NCBI RefSeq assembly: GCF_008831285.2
Contig: NC_045150.1
Location: 8,692,001 to 8,756,000, forward strand
Direction of reading: 5' to 3'
From: Nymphaea colorata
Taxonomy: Eukaryota; Streptophyta; Magnoliopsida; Nymphaeales; Nymphaeaceae
Length of the DNA stretch: 64,000 nt
The position numbers and the translations under genes were made by a program. The notes under the pieces were generated by a model, which had not been told where the DNA came from, searched no databases, and saw nothing but the letters and a program-made list of their open reading frames with translations. Shown piece by piece: positions 38,998-50,776 of the stretch (positions are counted from its first letter, which is position 1; every line of letters starts with the position of its first letter).

Positions 38998-39004
38998 TTT
39001 TATA
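38998..39004 (-). promoter_or_regulatory. candidate TATA box of MBF1
   Basis: The minus strand reads TATAAAA about 155 bp upstream of the MBF1 ATG. The expected 5' UTR between them holds a CT/GA-rich tract at 38922-38945, common in plant 5' leaders. Confidence 0.5.
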
Positions 39005-39049
39005 CTCTGCAATCCACATTACTGAAAGGCCCAAACTTAATGCTTAACA

Positions 39050-39960
39050 TCAAGAAAAAGCCTCGTTTTCACTGCTATTGCCTTAAACCTCACCAGATAG
39101 GCGGTCTGCTTCGAAGCGGATGTGAATGTGCAATCATTCAGAATTGAAACGGAAACCGCGGTTTGAAAGGAAAGGCGAGAAAATTTTAACCAACATTTTA
39201 GTTCTTCAAAGGCGAGTTATGGCTGTTGGAGGACCAAATGGAAAAAGAGGAAAAGGTAATCAGAAATACAATGGGCATTTGAGAGCAATTTGAAGCCTAC
39301 AACTTTTAATAACTCTCCTCCTCACCTCAAGTATGGCGCATTAGTATATTTGGAACGATGGATGAAAATGAAATGGAAATTCTCCCAAGCATTATGATGT
39401 TGAAAAAGTTTATGAAGAAAACTATTATTATGAATAGGAGAATGATTATGATAATGATTTATAAGTATCTTGACGGTACCGTTCCTTGTGTTATATTAGG
39501 GATAGCTTTGAAATCACTCAAAATATTTGTTATAAACAATGAATACGTAAAAAAATGCAAACGTCAGTATCTGGCATAAGAAAAAAAAATCTTACGATAA
39601 AGGGAAAAGGGAAGTGATAACGGTGTTCGTGCAACCAAGGAGAGAAGGCGTATCAATTAACTCATTTGTGTTGTTATTGACTTAGGAAAAAAGCAAAACC
39701 AATGTTTAAGCCAAAACAAGTGAGCATTATACATGGTAAAAAAATCAGAATTTAAACTGATTATTATTGTAATAAAAATCAAACAACTACAACAATGCAT
39801 GTTTCATCTACATGATATAATTATGTTACACAATTGTGCACATTAGTACTCCATACTTTTCATATGAATATCCCCTGACTAGAGAGAGAGAGTGTGTGTG
39901 TTTTGGCAACCATTCGGTCCACTCCTACCTGCACTCTGTTAATTCTCTCCAAGTTGTTAA

Positions 39961-40019
<59 letters not shown>

Positions 40020-42613
40020 GACTGTTAAAATGTTGAAACTATATTTTAAGTCGAAAAATTTCTAGCTCCAGGATTGAAGCTGGACCCAAGTCTAGACATT
40101 AGACTACCGATCCGGCATGGATACAAATTCAGATACTTATCTTAGTCGGATGTTGAAGTGTGTCTGGCCAAATCCAATCATTAATTAGATCCGACTTTTT
40201 TTATCAGACTTGACCAAGCGGATTCCAAATCCATGCAATTCGACAAATTGAACTCCCATTCCAATCCTTCATCCCAATTTACGTGTCCTCTTCCCATTAT
40301 CTAAAGAAAAAGGATGCATACTGGTGGCGCAGGAGACGCACATTGTAATTGTCGCAGCTTTTGAGGCCGAATTCACACGGCCGCCTGCGCCAAGCCGTCT
40401 CCCCGCACCCTCTCCCTTTTGCGATCTCGTTTTCGCTGTTTCTGCTCGGCAGCCGACACGTTCACCCAGCCAAAATTGAGTGCAGGAGCTACTTGCTGAC
40501 GACCGGAGGAACAAACGTATACGATGGACGGCATGGCCTCAGCGGGAGCACCGGTTCTAAACCTCCTTTAGATTTTTTTTTTAAAATACTATCTATACAT
40601 ACTTACATATATATGTATATATCGAAGGTAGAAGAACATTGTTTTTCAGGCAAACAACTTGCATATGAACATATTATCTCCTTATTTTGTCCGTCTGAAA
40701 TGTTCTTTAGTAACAAATTATGTATTGCTTCCTGCAGGTTTGGCATGCGTCAATAGAACCGCAGAAAGCTAAGAAGACAGGAGAATCAATCTCAAATATT
40801 TTCAAATTCCATATGAACAAAGTCTCATGAATGTATCAAAAGAAAATCGAGTAGGATTACAGATGTACGTAAGTTTTAAACTAACCATGCATTCATGCAC
40901 TAATTCGAATAGAAAAATAAGATCGAATAGAGGAAATTTACTTAAATGCAATTGCATGCATCGTTTTTTATGCAAAATTTGTTAAGTTGCATGCAGCCGT
41001 CATTCAATCCTTCCACGCGATCGGCATCTGCACCGGATGATACTTACGAAACTCGCATGTCGTAGGGCGATCTCTGGACTTTTATCAAATGGCAGATGAT
41101 TGTTTTCCAAGTAGAAGGAGCCAGAGAGGCGGCCGGTGGGAGTTAATGCAGGGGGGAAATATTGCAGGCGCCTACATCACCAGCCAGGTGCAGAGCCATA
41201 CGCCGGCCAGCAGTCCATCACGTGGAGATTAAACCCGCGGTCGTCCCTCCCTCCCGGCGGCGGTCGCTCGCCAGTACCACCGACAGCCGCCGCCTATTTA
41301 TCCATCCACCTCCTGCTCAGCTCTCACCCGCTTCAGCATGCTCACGTCTTCCCTCTTTCTTGCTTAAACTATCTTGTGCTCATCTCTCCATTCCACGCAG
41401 TTTGTCGGCCACGAGCCTCTTTCACTTCTCCTTCCTTTCGAAGGCAAAATTTCTCGTTGCTTTCAACGTTTTCTCTCTTTTTATTTGGCCGCCAAGCTTC
41501 TGAACCAGAACCGGGCGAACTTACCGGCAAAAGGCAGGCTAACAATCAAGGCTTAGTCTTTTTTTTTTCATATAAAATCTTTATGTTGAGTCTGTTGTAA
41601 ATTTGTAGTTGCATGGTGTGTTTTAGAAAATTCGCAGTTAAATTATTTCACTAGCATGGATTTTAAATTCATGGTGCATATTAAAAACCATGAATCTAAT
41701 ATCAGATAGAAAGTGGTCTGTTGTGATCTTAAATTCATGGATTTGAGATATTAGGATCTCAGATCACCATGGATTTGAGATCCACAGTGTATGGATATAT
41801 GAATATCAGATGCATGATGATGTGAGATCATTAGCATATCAAATTCATGGATTGTAGAGCAAACCCTCCTTTATCCGACTTTAAATCTATGGTTTTTTAT
41901 ATGTAGCGTAGATTTAAGATTTACGTTTACTAAAATCAGTTTAATATTTCAAAACACACTTTTTAATTTTTAATGTAACTCTGAATTTAAGATTCAAGGT
42001 TGTCAAACACAACTTCAGATAAACCGTTTTCCTATTTTAACAGGTGGAGATAGAAAGGCTCTTTCGAATTTTTGCAAAAAAGATACATCGAGGATCTCAG
42101 GTATTGACATCTTTTTGACCTCCATTACTAATAACTGCTTCTAGCATTTGATGGTTTTTTTATACACTTGTTTTCTTTTAGTCATTAATAACATAGGACA
42201 AACAAATATTAATAAAGAAAGAATTGAAGATGTAAAAGACAAATTGTGTGCAGGACAATTTGGATCTTCATCTTTTTCTTGGTCATCTTGTCTTCCTTAA
42301 ATCCACTGAGCCTCAATTCCACAAATCGTGTCAATACATATAAGTACGCAACGCCATTTTAGAACCTGAGCTTCTTCACACTTTGGTCATCTCTTTACGT
42401 GTAGTTGCCGGAAAAAAAAAGTGAAACATTATTAAATGATCAAAATATTCAGCCTTTTATTGCAAGATGTATGCACCGCCCGCTGTAAAAATAACTAGAA
42501 TATTCCTAGACATTGAAAAAGGGAACCCCCTTCGAGGACTTAATTTCCATCTTTCATTCGTTACTTCAATTGTTTCATAGTAATCGGTCATGCAACCGGA
42601 AAAAAGACAAAAA
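39050..42613. other. intergenic, no recognised gene
   Basis: Contains a (CT)n(AT)n tract near 39.96 kb. The GC-richer stretch at 41100-41560 has open frames in two phases (113 and 154 codons) with low-complexity Ser/Pro/Leu composition and no domain. It could be a promoter and 5' leader of an unrecognised transcript. Confidence 0.4.
39961..40016. repeat. compound (TC)n(TA)n microsatellite
   Basis: TC repeats at 39961-39985 run directly into TA repeats. Confidence 0.95.
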
Positions 42614-43444
42614 ATGGCCGAAAACCAACAAGAGAAACTGTCTCATGAACCGGTCGCCGGAACGTCAGATGAAGCTGCATCGAACCAGCAGGAGCAACAG
42701 CAGCGAGAGCGTCGTTGTAGCTTCTGTGAGTGCTTTCGGATGCGAGCAGAGCAGCAGCAGCAGGATCTCCGAGACCTCGTCAACATCCGCACCCACCACA
42801 TCCACAACGAGCAGGCCATTAGGCGAGCTATCGCCAGAACCATGCAGCACTATCTCGATTACAGCCGGATGCGAGCCTTCATAGCTCGGAGCAACGCACC
42901 CGCCGTCTGCTCCCCCTCCTGCAGCAGCACCTTCTGCAACTCGTTTCTGTGGCTCGGTGGCTGCCGGCCGACGGTCATCACTCGCCTAGTCTACGTCATG
43001 GCCGGCCAGGAGGTGGAAGGCCAGCTCTGGGAGCTCCTCCAAGACGTCGAGGTGCGGAACCTCGCCGGCCTCTCGGCGCACCAGCTGGAGCGGATCAGCA
43101 ACGTGCAGAGAGCGACCATCAGAATGGAGGAGGCGCTGTCGAAGAGGATGGCGAGCCTGCAGGAGGCGATGGCGGATCAGCCGCTGGTCGGGCTGGCGAG
43201 GAGCATGCATGGTGAAAGCAGCCGCACTGCGGTTTCCGGCAGCCCGGACTCGGTGATGGGGGCGTATTCTGGCAGGATGGCGGAGATAATGGCGGACGCT
43301 GACAAGCTGCGGCTGCAGACGCTGGCCAAGACGATAGAGATCCTCACCATAACTCAGGCGCTAGACCTGCTGATCACCGGAGCGCAGCTAAATATCTGCG
43401 TTCTCCGGCAGGGAAAAAGGCGGGATCGAACTCATGCATCCTAG
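42614..43444 (+). CDS. DOG1-like protein 1 (DOG1 domain, seed-dormancy-control family)
   Basis: Intronless, 276 residues from the ATG at 42614. An in-frame ATG at 42590 would add 8 residues, but both paralogues begin at the equivalent of 42614 (MAE/MADNQQ). After a Gln/Glu-rich leader come CSFCECF, the helical segment AIRRAIARTMQHYLDY and the family signature VCSPSCSS...FLWLGGCRPT (usually W-x-GG-x-RP). The C-terminal ADKLRLQTLAKTIEILT...LLITGAQL block matches DOG1 and the C-terminus of TGA factors, but there is no bZIP region. DOG1 itself controls seed dormancy by inhibiting AHG1-type PP2C phosphatases; this paralogue need not share that role. It is the most diverged of the three genes here and is on the opposite strand to the other two. 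Confidence 0.85.
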   Translation: MAENQQEKLSHEPVAGTSDEAASNQQEQQQRERRCSFCECFRMRAEQQQQDLRDLVNIRTHHIHNEQAIRRAIARTMQHYLDYSRMRAFIARSNAPAVCSPSCSSTFCNSFLWLGGCRPTVITRLVYVMAGQEVEGQLWELLQDVEVRNLAGLSAHQLERISNVQRATIRMEEALSKRMASLQEAMADQPLVGLARSMHGESSRTAVSGSPDSVMGAYSGRMAEIMADADKLRLQTLAKTIEILTITQALDLLITGAQLNICVLRQGKRRDRTHAS

Positions 43445-45229
43445 TTTTTCCAAAATAGTCCTCCCTTGTTACTCATTTTTTCAAATTCATCCAAACCTTT
43501 TCAAAATTTTGAAGTGCAGGTCCGCTAGTCTTGTTAGGAAACGGATTATGTACACCCATCCGCACAAAAAAATATGTTATAGGGACGTGTAATGACTAAA
43601 AATATTTTTTAAACTTCAAAAAATTAGAGTTTTTTATAAGAATAAAAAAGAAATTATGAAAATATTAAAAGTCTAAAATGTATAACTTTTATATAAAAAA
43701 GTTTCAACGCACCCAACCCCCTCTTTTTTTTTTAAGTATATATTTGTTGAGTGCATACCCCTATACAGACAACTCGATTTAGTCATCTTCAACCAAGAAA
43801 AATCATTTGGAGAGTGAGTTGCATGCATTAGGGTGGTGCACAACATATATGTATATAAAAAAAAAGAGTTGAGGTATTTTTCAAAACAAAAAAAATCCTT
43901 TACGGACTTTTAACTCTTTTTCGCTATTTTATTTGTCCTGAGCTCTCCTTTTTACTGTGAAGAATATTCTGGTCATGAAACAAAACTACCAAATTGGGAA
44001 ATAGAGACATTTCTTAACCTTTGATTAAAGGATGATCTTAAACAATTATAAAATAGAAGGAATGTTTAACCATTAAAAGATACGTGCGCTAGAGTTTTCA
44101 TTTTTTAAGTAAAAAATAAGTCTTTGTGTTGATTTTAAGGAAAAGCAGTTGCAAGTATGAGGAGCTCACATTTTATATGCCATACTTACGGTGTAGATGT
44201 CATTTTCCTTACTAAGAAATGCAATTTTGACCTTCATCCGCATTAAGAGAAAAATTTAAACAGGTGGAGGATGGAAATTTCTAAAAGTTGTCAAAGGTTT
44301 GAAAAACTAGAAGGGGCTGAGCTTGAAAATATGATAACAAGGTGGGGCTTTTTGGAAAAAAATTTAAATGTATATAAGTGCTTAGTCATGCAAGAGTTAA
44401 CATTATATGACTGCTCTCAATCTCAGTCATGGTTCCATTTTCATGAGCATGAGAAGGAGGTGATTTATTTCATTGCCCAAGAAAAGATGTACAATGCAGA
44501 TTTCGGTCAGCTTGTAAGAAACTACTGGCAGTCAAATATAAGCATTTCACTCAAATTTCATTGATTTTATATATATATATATATATATATATAAGAGATA
44601 GAGAGATAAATTGGTAAGAGAGAAGTTGGTGAAAATAAATATACTGCGGTTGGGATTGAACATCCTACACGAACCAGATCCAACTCCCTTGTAACCAAGC
44701 GGTTATTCGGGTCGGGTCCACGGACATCGACGAGTCCATAGACGTGGCCTGCATGCAATCGTAGCACGTAGTTACACCGCCCCTCGTGGCAAACTCTCCT
44801 TTCAAGCTCGCCTTTTAATCTTAGCAGCAACGTTAACATTAACATATAAGCGACGTACCTTTAGATATCATGTTGTTAAAGCCATTTTGTTTCTTAAAGT
44901 AAAGCAGGATAAGAAGCATGGTGTCTTGACTCTCTCTCTCTCTCTCTCTCTCAATTTTAAGCGTCCTTTGTATTTTTTCATGTTGTTCATTTATTTATTA
45001 GTGTCTACATAACAACAATTTGCATGAGAAAAATGTATGATATATGAGATTTCACATCGGTAGATGTAGCTAGGATGCTTCCTTCCAAGCCCCACTTAAA
45101 GCAGCATATATCAACATATCAATATGCATATGTAGTTTCGCGTACCTTATGCAACTATATATATATATAACATAATATAATATAATTCGTGAGAGAGAAT
45201 GAGAGAGAGGGAGAGAGAGAAGGAGAAAA
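43445..45229. other. intergenic between DOG1-like 1 and the duplicated block
   Basis: AT-rich with no recognised gene. A minor open frame at 44271-44564 (+) of 97 codons has no family match. Short (AT)n near 44568-44593 and (CT)n near 44932-44953. Confidence 0.45.
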
Positions 45230-45502
45230 AAAAACGGCGACCCCAATCATATCCAAAGACTGACTATTTCTCATTACTGAGGAAAGTGTGGAATCGAGTT
45301 ACGCTACATAAGATGAGGGCCAATAGGTATCCTTCAGATCTCCTCCAGGTCGTGCCTTATTTTCATTGGGCCCTTCACAGCATCCTGCCAACAACCTTCT
45401 TTCTTCAAGTGGAAAATCACAGCGATGCACGACGGTAGTTTCTAGAACAGATAGTAGACAACAGTAACAGGCCAGCCGGCCATGGTCGCCGACACTTGCT
45501 AC

Positions 45503-46318
45503 CTAAGTAGCATGCGAGCGATCCCACCTCTGCCCTTGCTCAAGCACATAGACGTGCAGCTGTGCTGCCGCGATGAGCAGGTCTAGCGTCTCATTTATGG
45601 TCAGGATCTCCAGAGTCTTGGCGAGCGTGTAGAGCCGCAGCTTGTCCGCGTCTTCCATTAATCCTGCCAGCTTCCGAGCGTATATCTCCATCGCAGAGTC
45701 CATTTTACCCGCCCGGTTCTCGCTGCTGGTGCTAGGGGCATGCATGGCCCTGGCTAGGCTAACGAGGGGCTGGTCCGCCATCGACTCCTGCAGCGTGGCC
45801 GTCCCCTTGGAGAGACCGTCCTCAAGCTTGATTACCGCTCTCTGTAGGTCGCTCAACCTCTCAAGCTGGTGCGTCGAGAGACCGGCAAGGTCTTTTATCT
45901 CCACGTTGCTTAGGAGGTTCCAGAGCTGGGCCTCCACTGCTTGGCCCGCCATGACGTAGACGAGGCGGATGATGAGCGTCGGGCGGCAGCCGCCGAGCCA
46001 CAGGTAGGAGTTGTTGAAGCAACTGCTGCAGAACGGGGAACAAACGGCGGGGGCATCGCGCCTGGCGACGGATGCCCGTGTGCGGTTGTAGTCGAGGTAG
46101 TGCTGCATGGCGCTGCTAATGGCCCGCCGGATGGCCTGCTCGTCGTGGGACTGGTGGCTGCGGACGCGGACGAGGTCCTCCATGTCCGATCGCTGCTGGT
46201 CCATCCGCGCCAGGAAGCACTCGCGGAAGCTGCAACGGGGCGGCTGCTGCTGCTGCTGGCTGGCACCTTCTTCTTGCGGTTGAACGTCTCTCTGGGTATC
46301 TTGTTGGTGCTCCGCCAT
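45503..46318 (-). CDS. DOG1-like protein 2
   Basis: Intronless, 271 residues. Gln-rich leader, then CSFRECF (from residue 29), a helical part with AIRRAISSAMQHYLDY, the signature VCSPFCSS...YLWLGGCRP (LWLGG at 106-110) and the C-terminal block ADKLRLYTLAKTLEILT (from 224). The family is the DOG1 domain alone, without bZIP. It is very close to the gene at 50777-51637, differing mainly in the leader, in a missing segment around residue 205 and in scattered substitutions. Large open frames antisense to it are shadows caused by GC-rich codons. A divergent TATA-bearing small ORF starts about 0.6 kb upstream. Confidence 0.88.
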   Translation of the reverse strand: MAEHQQDTQRDVQPQEEGASQQQQQPPRCSFRECFLARMDQQRSDMEDLVRVRSHQSHDEQAIRRAISSAMQHYLDYNRTRASVARRDAPAVCSPFCSSCFNNSYLWLGGCRPTLIIRLVYVMAGQAVEAQLWNLLSNVEIKDLAGLSTHQLERLSDLQRAVIKLEDGLSKGTATLQESMADQPLVSLARAMHAPSTSSENRAGKMDSAMEIYARKLAGLMEDADKLRLYTLAKTLEILTINETLDLLIAAAQLHVYVLEQGQRWDRSHAT

Positions 46319-46898
46319 CGTGCTCTATTTCAACCTGACAGAAAGCAGCTGCTTCTGAAGCAATAAGGCCAGAAAAAACAGTCGGCGCAGCCTTTTCAGA
46401 TGATTAATGCGTGAAATTAATATATCACAGTTGGGACTTCCGCTTGCATTTCTCTACCTGGGCAGCTAGGTTATCTCTACTTCTAGGCAACATATTCATG
46501 AAAAATAATTAATCACAGAGTTGCATAGTGGTACGATATGTTATATGAAACCTGAACAGGCATGCTCTTGCCAAACTCGTTAGCACGCTGACATCTAATA
46601 CAATTATATATCTCCGCGGTGGTGTCCAGATAATGTACAGCAACTAATGCAATATGTTTTGGTGCAAGATGGTGCTTTACATCGGAAAGCCACAATAGCA
46701 GGTGACTTTATTATGACTCGTGAAGCCAGACCACCAGTAAAACAAGGACAGGGAGTTAACAAGAGGCAGTTGGCTTACCAAGCTTATGACAGTATGAGGA
46801 GGAAGCTGGCAATTCCTTGGAAAAGAGCTGAGCGTTTTGGAAGACGAGGCGCTGGGCTTGGGTATGGAGAGTTGAGTTCTGGGGTGGGGAAGGTGCTG

Positions 46899-46906
46899 TA
46901 TAAATA
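46899..46906 (+). promoter_or_regulatory. TATA box, copy A, reading away from DOG1-like 2
   Basis: TATAAATA followed by the conserved 'aggccgtgccggaagatgct', the same in copy B. It points rightward, opposite to the DOG1-like gene. Confidence 0.5.
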
Positions 46907-46929
46907 AGGCCGTGCCGGAAGATGCTAAG

Positions 46930-47091
46930 ATGGCACGTCCCCAAGAACATGCAGTCGCGCCAAGTGTGGCTTCCGATATGCATGCCCCTCCATTGCGTCA
47001 TACATTGAGTGCGAGTCGGCACATGGCGGTGGAGAAGAAAGTTGAACGAATTGCTTTATTAGAATTTCATATATTCCGGGTGTTGATATAA
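46930..47091 (+). pseudogene. divergent small ORF, copy A, frameshifted relative to copy B
   Basis: ATG at 46930. The first 17 residues (MARPQEHAVAPSVASDM) are identical to copy B at 52340, and the three DNA differences in that stretch are all in third codon positions. An extra ATGC then shifts the frame and it ends at TAA 47089-47091. Further on, the DNA of both copies reads 'ctattttggtatgttctt', a possible splice donor. Family unknown. The same bases hold CACGTC (ABRE-like core) and CATGCA (RY core), so the conservation could be regulatory instead. Confidence 0.3.
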
Positions 47092-47843
47092 GCCTGAACA
47101 ATCAAGCGGCTTCTTCTGTTCCGATCGTTTAGCTATTTTGGTATGTTCTTAACTGTACTCTTCAAATGCCGAAAAAGGAGTAGAAACATGGCCTCATTGG
47201 ACCTATTCGATTTAATTTGTTCCCATTGCGTCTTTCTATGAAAAAAATTGCTTCTGGTAGATGATAACTTGAGGTTAGGAGAGCGCCATTTCGTGAAGGG
47301 TGTATCTGAAGGCCAGTGACCTTACATTCATGAGCCCATGAATGAGACAAGGCTTTACCAAACTTGAAGATAATCTCAGGTCACAGTTAAAATCCACATC
47401 TGAGATTCTCATCTTCCTATTTTCCAGGCCAAAGAAGCAGGATTTAAGGCAGGAGGGTAAGGGTTTGATCTCAAATCCTTGAACTTAGAAAAACCTCAGC
47501 AATCATCAGGAAGTTCGTTCCTTGGAACTTCCTTTTCCTTCTTTCTCAGTTTTGTCCAGAGATGTAGTAATGCAAAGAACCGAAGACGGAGAAACGGCAA
47601 TGAGCCCGTGCGACGACAACACCATCTCGCCTTCAAACATGCTGTGACGTAAATGTCGAGGGCTTCGAAATGTGAGGTGGAGTTCCCTTGGCCACAAGAT
47701 ATTTTTCCAGCTTCGCTTCTGCCGTAGCCTGCCACGCAGGCTCCCTCGTGGTCTGACGCATCGTGCATCCCCATTGTCTTGACCCAGCGACCCTTGGGCG
47801 CTGCCTTGGGACATCATCTTGTCCCGTCTACTAAAAAAAATCA

Positions 47844-48119
47844 AGCGTTCTCTTTCTCTCTCTAATATCTTCTCCCCTCTAAAAGTAAAATTTAGCAAAA
47901 TCAAGCTACCATGTACCCGATGGTTGCCCGAGGATTAAGATTCAAAAATTCGTTATTAAAAGTACAACCAAATAAATCATCACTAAACTCTCATTAAACG
48001 TTACTGTATGTATTATAAACTGTAGTTAATGCATATAAAAATTTGTCAATCATGATCTCATGAAATTGTTCTTTTTAATAGAGGAAGGGGGAGGATATTA
48101 GAGAGAGAAAGAGAACGCT
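47844..48119. mobile_element. foldback MITE, 276 bp
   Basis: Starts AGCGTTCTCTTTCTCTCTC and ends with its inverse. The inverted arms are about 45 bp with few mismatches ('taatatcttctcccctct' against 'taatatcctcccccttcctct'). No clear target duplication and no coding capacity. It lies at the right end of segmental copy A. Confidence 0.65.
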
Positions 48120-48189
48120 ATATGAGAGAAATAAGAGCATTACTGGTAACATTTGCTGATGCTGGAGTACCGTTTTGCTGCTCTTTACT

Positions 48190-49190
48190 GTGTTGATTCT
48201 TGACATTTTTAAGCAATTTATTTATTTTTTCCAATAGCTGAGGAAGATCTGAAGCATCCTAAGCTTTGGCAGCAACTTTGGCTATGGCAGTGGTGGTGCT
48301 TTCTTTTTCTCTTTTTTCTGGTCTTATGGTCGCTGCTTTTTCATGGAATAATCAACACCTTTTTTGGTATGACCCTCCTTTTTATAATGAGAACAGAATA
48401 GTCTTGGACATTTCTTCCACTTGCTTTCACTACTTTTATCAACTTCACAAAAGACAACCTATTCTACATTATTAGAGTTCTCTTTTGGAGGATTAAAGTT
48501 TTGATGCATTACTCTTTTGTTAGATTCATCTCTCATAAGAGTGGAGAAAGAGTGGAGCAAACATTGTTCTACGGAAATTAAAATTGACTTTGGATGAGTT
48601 CATACTCTCGGCCCAGAGTCGCAAGAAGTTCAAAAATTTTTTTGTTGTTCATTATTTTTTTTTTGGATCTAAGATTAACAGACATATCCATAAGATATTC
48701 AAGTTCGTCCCACATACCTTAGATGTTGCCTAAAAGATCGCCGAAATTTTGGTTTTCTTTCTTAAGATCCCGAATGCCTTGAGAGAGTTGACACATACGA
48801 GCAATGTCATTTTTTTAACTATAGAGTTCCTTCGCCTTTCTCCAAATTTAATGAACAGTTTTTGCGAAAGAAAATCCTCGGGCAACCCTAGGCTCCATAA
48901 AGTTAATTAACCAAGACATTATGAGATGATTGGTGGATCGCTACTCTTTGTAAGTCGGATACGTTTCAGGTTTTGGAAGATCTTTGGTGAGAAAATCTAG
49001 CTGGTTTCTGCCACTCAAATACAGCATCGTAGATTTGGAACATGTCAAATAGTTGCAGCTGTTTAGAAATACAAATGTAATTTTGTTTTCAGGACTTGGG
49101 TGTGCCTGCACGATGAATTTTTTCACCACTCTGTTGGTGCTTCAAAGTTTGAGTCTCCTATCATGATGAATTGAGCAAGATCCAGCAGCC
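48190..49190 (-). pseudogene. copia gag remnant
   Basis: In broken frames the minus strand shows the plant copia gag order: LYLSGRNQLDFLTKDLPKP, then LIMSWLINFMEP, then LSQGIRDLKKENQNF and MWDELEYLMDM. After a degraded middle comes a probable zinc-knuckle region and LLEKINKLLKNVKN. At least four stops or frameshifts. Fragment only, not functional. Confidence 0.7.
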
Positions 49191-49227
49191 AGGAGATAAG
49201 CAAAATGTGTCAGGAATGAACGTCAAT

Positions 49228-49239
49228 GCTCTGATACCA
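49228..49239 (-). other. copia primer-binding site
   Basis: The minus strand reads TGGTATCAGAGC, the usual complement of the initiator tRNA-Met 3' end in plant copia elements, three bases after the LTR. Confidence 0.85.
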
Positions 49240-49242
49240 TAT

Positions 49243-49517
49243 TGAGAATGAGGGAAAGAAAGAGATCCAAGAAAAGTTTACGTGGTTCGGTTCATAGAAC
49301 TACATCCACGATGAATGCCAGAGCAACTATTCCTTTGGTTTTTTTTTTTTTCTCTCTCTCTTTTTTTTAATCTTCTTTCTTTGCTTTACAAATATTTAAG
49401 ATACACGAGGAACGTTAAAATCAACACAGAAGATCTCGTTGGTAGACTTTACATACAAAGCTCAAAATTATTGAGGAAAAAATATCACCAATGTGTATAT
49501 TGCAGCAGTTCTTCTCA
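49243..49517 (-). repeat. copia 5' LTR, 275 bp
   Basis: On the minus strand it begins TGAGAAGAACTGC and ends CATTCTCA, i.e. TG...CA with the inverted end TGAGAA. Near its end it has the 'gaaccacgtaaac' motif seen in many plant copia LTRs. Confidence 0.7.
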
Positions 49518-50519
49518 CATTGAAACGATTTTAATAAGGCAAGAATGAGAATGAACTGTTGAGCACGCTGCGCTGAATGTAACGACCACTAGCTAACTAA
49601 CTAAGTAACTATATATATGTATATATATACATAGGGCGAGAGAGGGAGAGGAAGTGAACCATAACTTTAGGATATCTTTGTCAAATAGACAACTGATTAG
49701 AGCCATCCCATCTTTTTCAAAGTATCCTTTTTTTGGTTTTTTTTTTTCAATCATTCTCTTTCCCCCGAGCCTTCCCTGCCTCCCTTTTCGAACTCCCCCA
49801 TCCCACCTGCCCCATCTCCTCCACAAGTGAATTAGTTTGGATTAAATCACTCCTTCAAGATATGAGAATCATAATTGGAAAGCCTATAGAACTTATATGT
49901 AACAAAATGGTAGCTATTTAAATTGGAGCTAACCTAGTTTTTTATGAGCGGACGAAACACATCGAAGATGATTGACATTTCATTCGTGAAAAGATACAAA
50001 GTAAAGTCATATACACATCCCGTTTTTTAGCCCAAGTGGAATTGACCGACAATTTTATAAAAGCATTCTAAAAAAAAGACATCAAAGGATAGTGAACAAG
50101 TTGTCCCCAAGTGCAATTGACCAAAATTTTATAAAAGCATTCTAAAAAACAAGACATGGACGGATAGTGAATAAGTTGAGACAGATTGATATCTACCAAC
50201 TAACTTGTGGGAGGGAATATTCAGCCATGGTTATCTCTTCCCATATATTTAAGAATGAATAACGTGCTTACTTTGTTTGTATGAGAGGGCAAGGATGTGT
50301 GGCATCTCCTTCCATAACTGTTAAGAGGTGCATGGAAAATCTACTGAAAAAAAATATATTGTTAATGATGAAAATGCCCTGTTTGATAATTTTTAAGACA
50401 AAAAATAAATAAAAATGTTAAAAAGACTAAAAAAACCTTTTTTTCTATATTTTCAAAAATATCAATTTATGTTCGCTACAGGCGCACGCAACTCAAATTC
50501 GATAAATGGTGTGTGCGAG
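49518..50519. other. spacer before segmental copy B
   Basis: No recognised gene. A 'caattttataaaagcattctaaaaaa' type word occurs twice (near 50050 and 50125), a local duplication of about 70 bp. Confidence 0.45.
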
Positions 50520-50776
50520 AGACAGAGAGAACACCTCATCAACTTTGTGGCCAATAGGTATCCTTCATATGTTCAAGTCGTGGCTTATTCTTATTGGGCC
50601 CTTCACAACATCCTGCCAATGCCATTCTTTTTTCGAGTGGAAAATCACAGCGATGTTTACCGTAGTTTTTTGGAATCAAGGCTCAATTGCAGTTTCTCCA
50701 TGATTTGGTGGTGGTTGAGAACAAATAGTAGAGAGCAGTAACAGGCAAACCGGCGATGGTCGCCGACACTTGCTAT

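Larger units (their letters stand above)
45230..47843. repeat. segmental duplication, copy A (carries DOG1-like 2)
   Basis: Approximate boundaries. Collinear with 50520-53830 in direct orientation. Shared landmarks include 'gccaataggtatccttca' on the left, the whole DOG1-like gene, the TATA box and small divergent ORF, and on the right 'gccgtagc(c/t)tgccacgc' and 'gcgctgcct'. Flanks diverge more than the gene, with many small indels. Confidence 0.85.
48190..49517 (-). mobile_element. truncated Ty1/copia retrotransposon (5' LTR, primer site, part of gag)
   Basis: Reads leftward. The LTR lies at 49243-49517, the primer-binding site at 49228-49239, then gag remnants to about 48190. Integrase, reverse transcriptase and the second LTR are absent, so this is a 5' fragment. 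The left breakpoint is approximate. Confidence 0.75.

Noticed and set aside
42590-42613. Earlier ATG for DOG1-like 1
   Set aside because: The two paralogues start at the equivalent of 42614, and the extra residues (MQPEKRQK) have no counterpart.
44640-44780. GC-richer segment that at first looked like a tRNA remnant
   Set aside because: No cloverleaf could be drawn and no T-arm consensus is present.
45910-46366. Large open frames antisense and in other phases to DOG1-like 2 (118 and 141 codons), with similar ones at DOG1-like 3
   Set aside because: Ala/Arg/Ser/Pro-rich shadows produced by GC-rich codons of the real gene; no family features.
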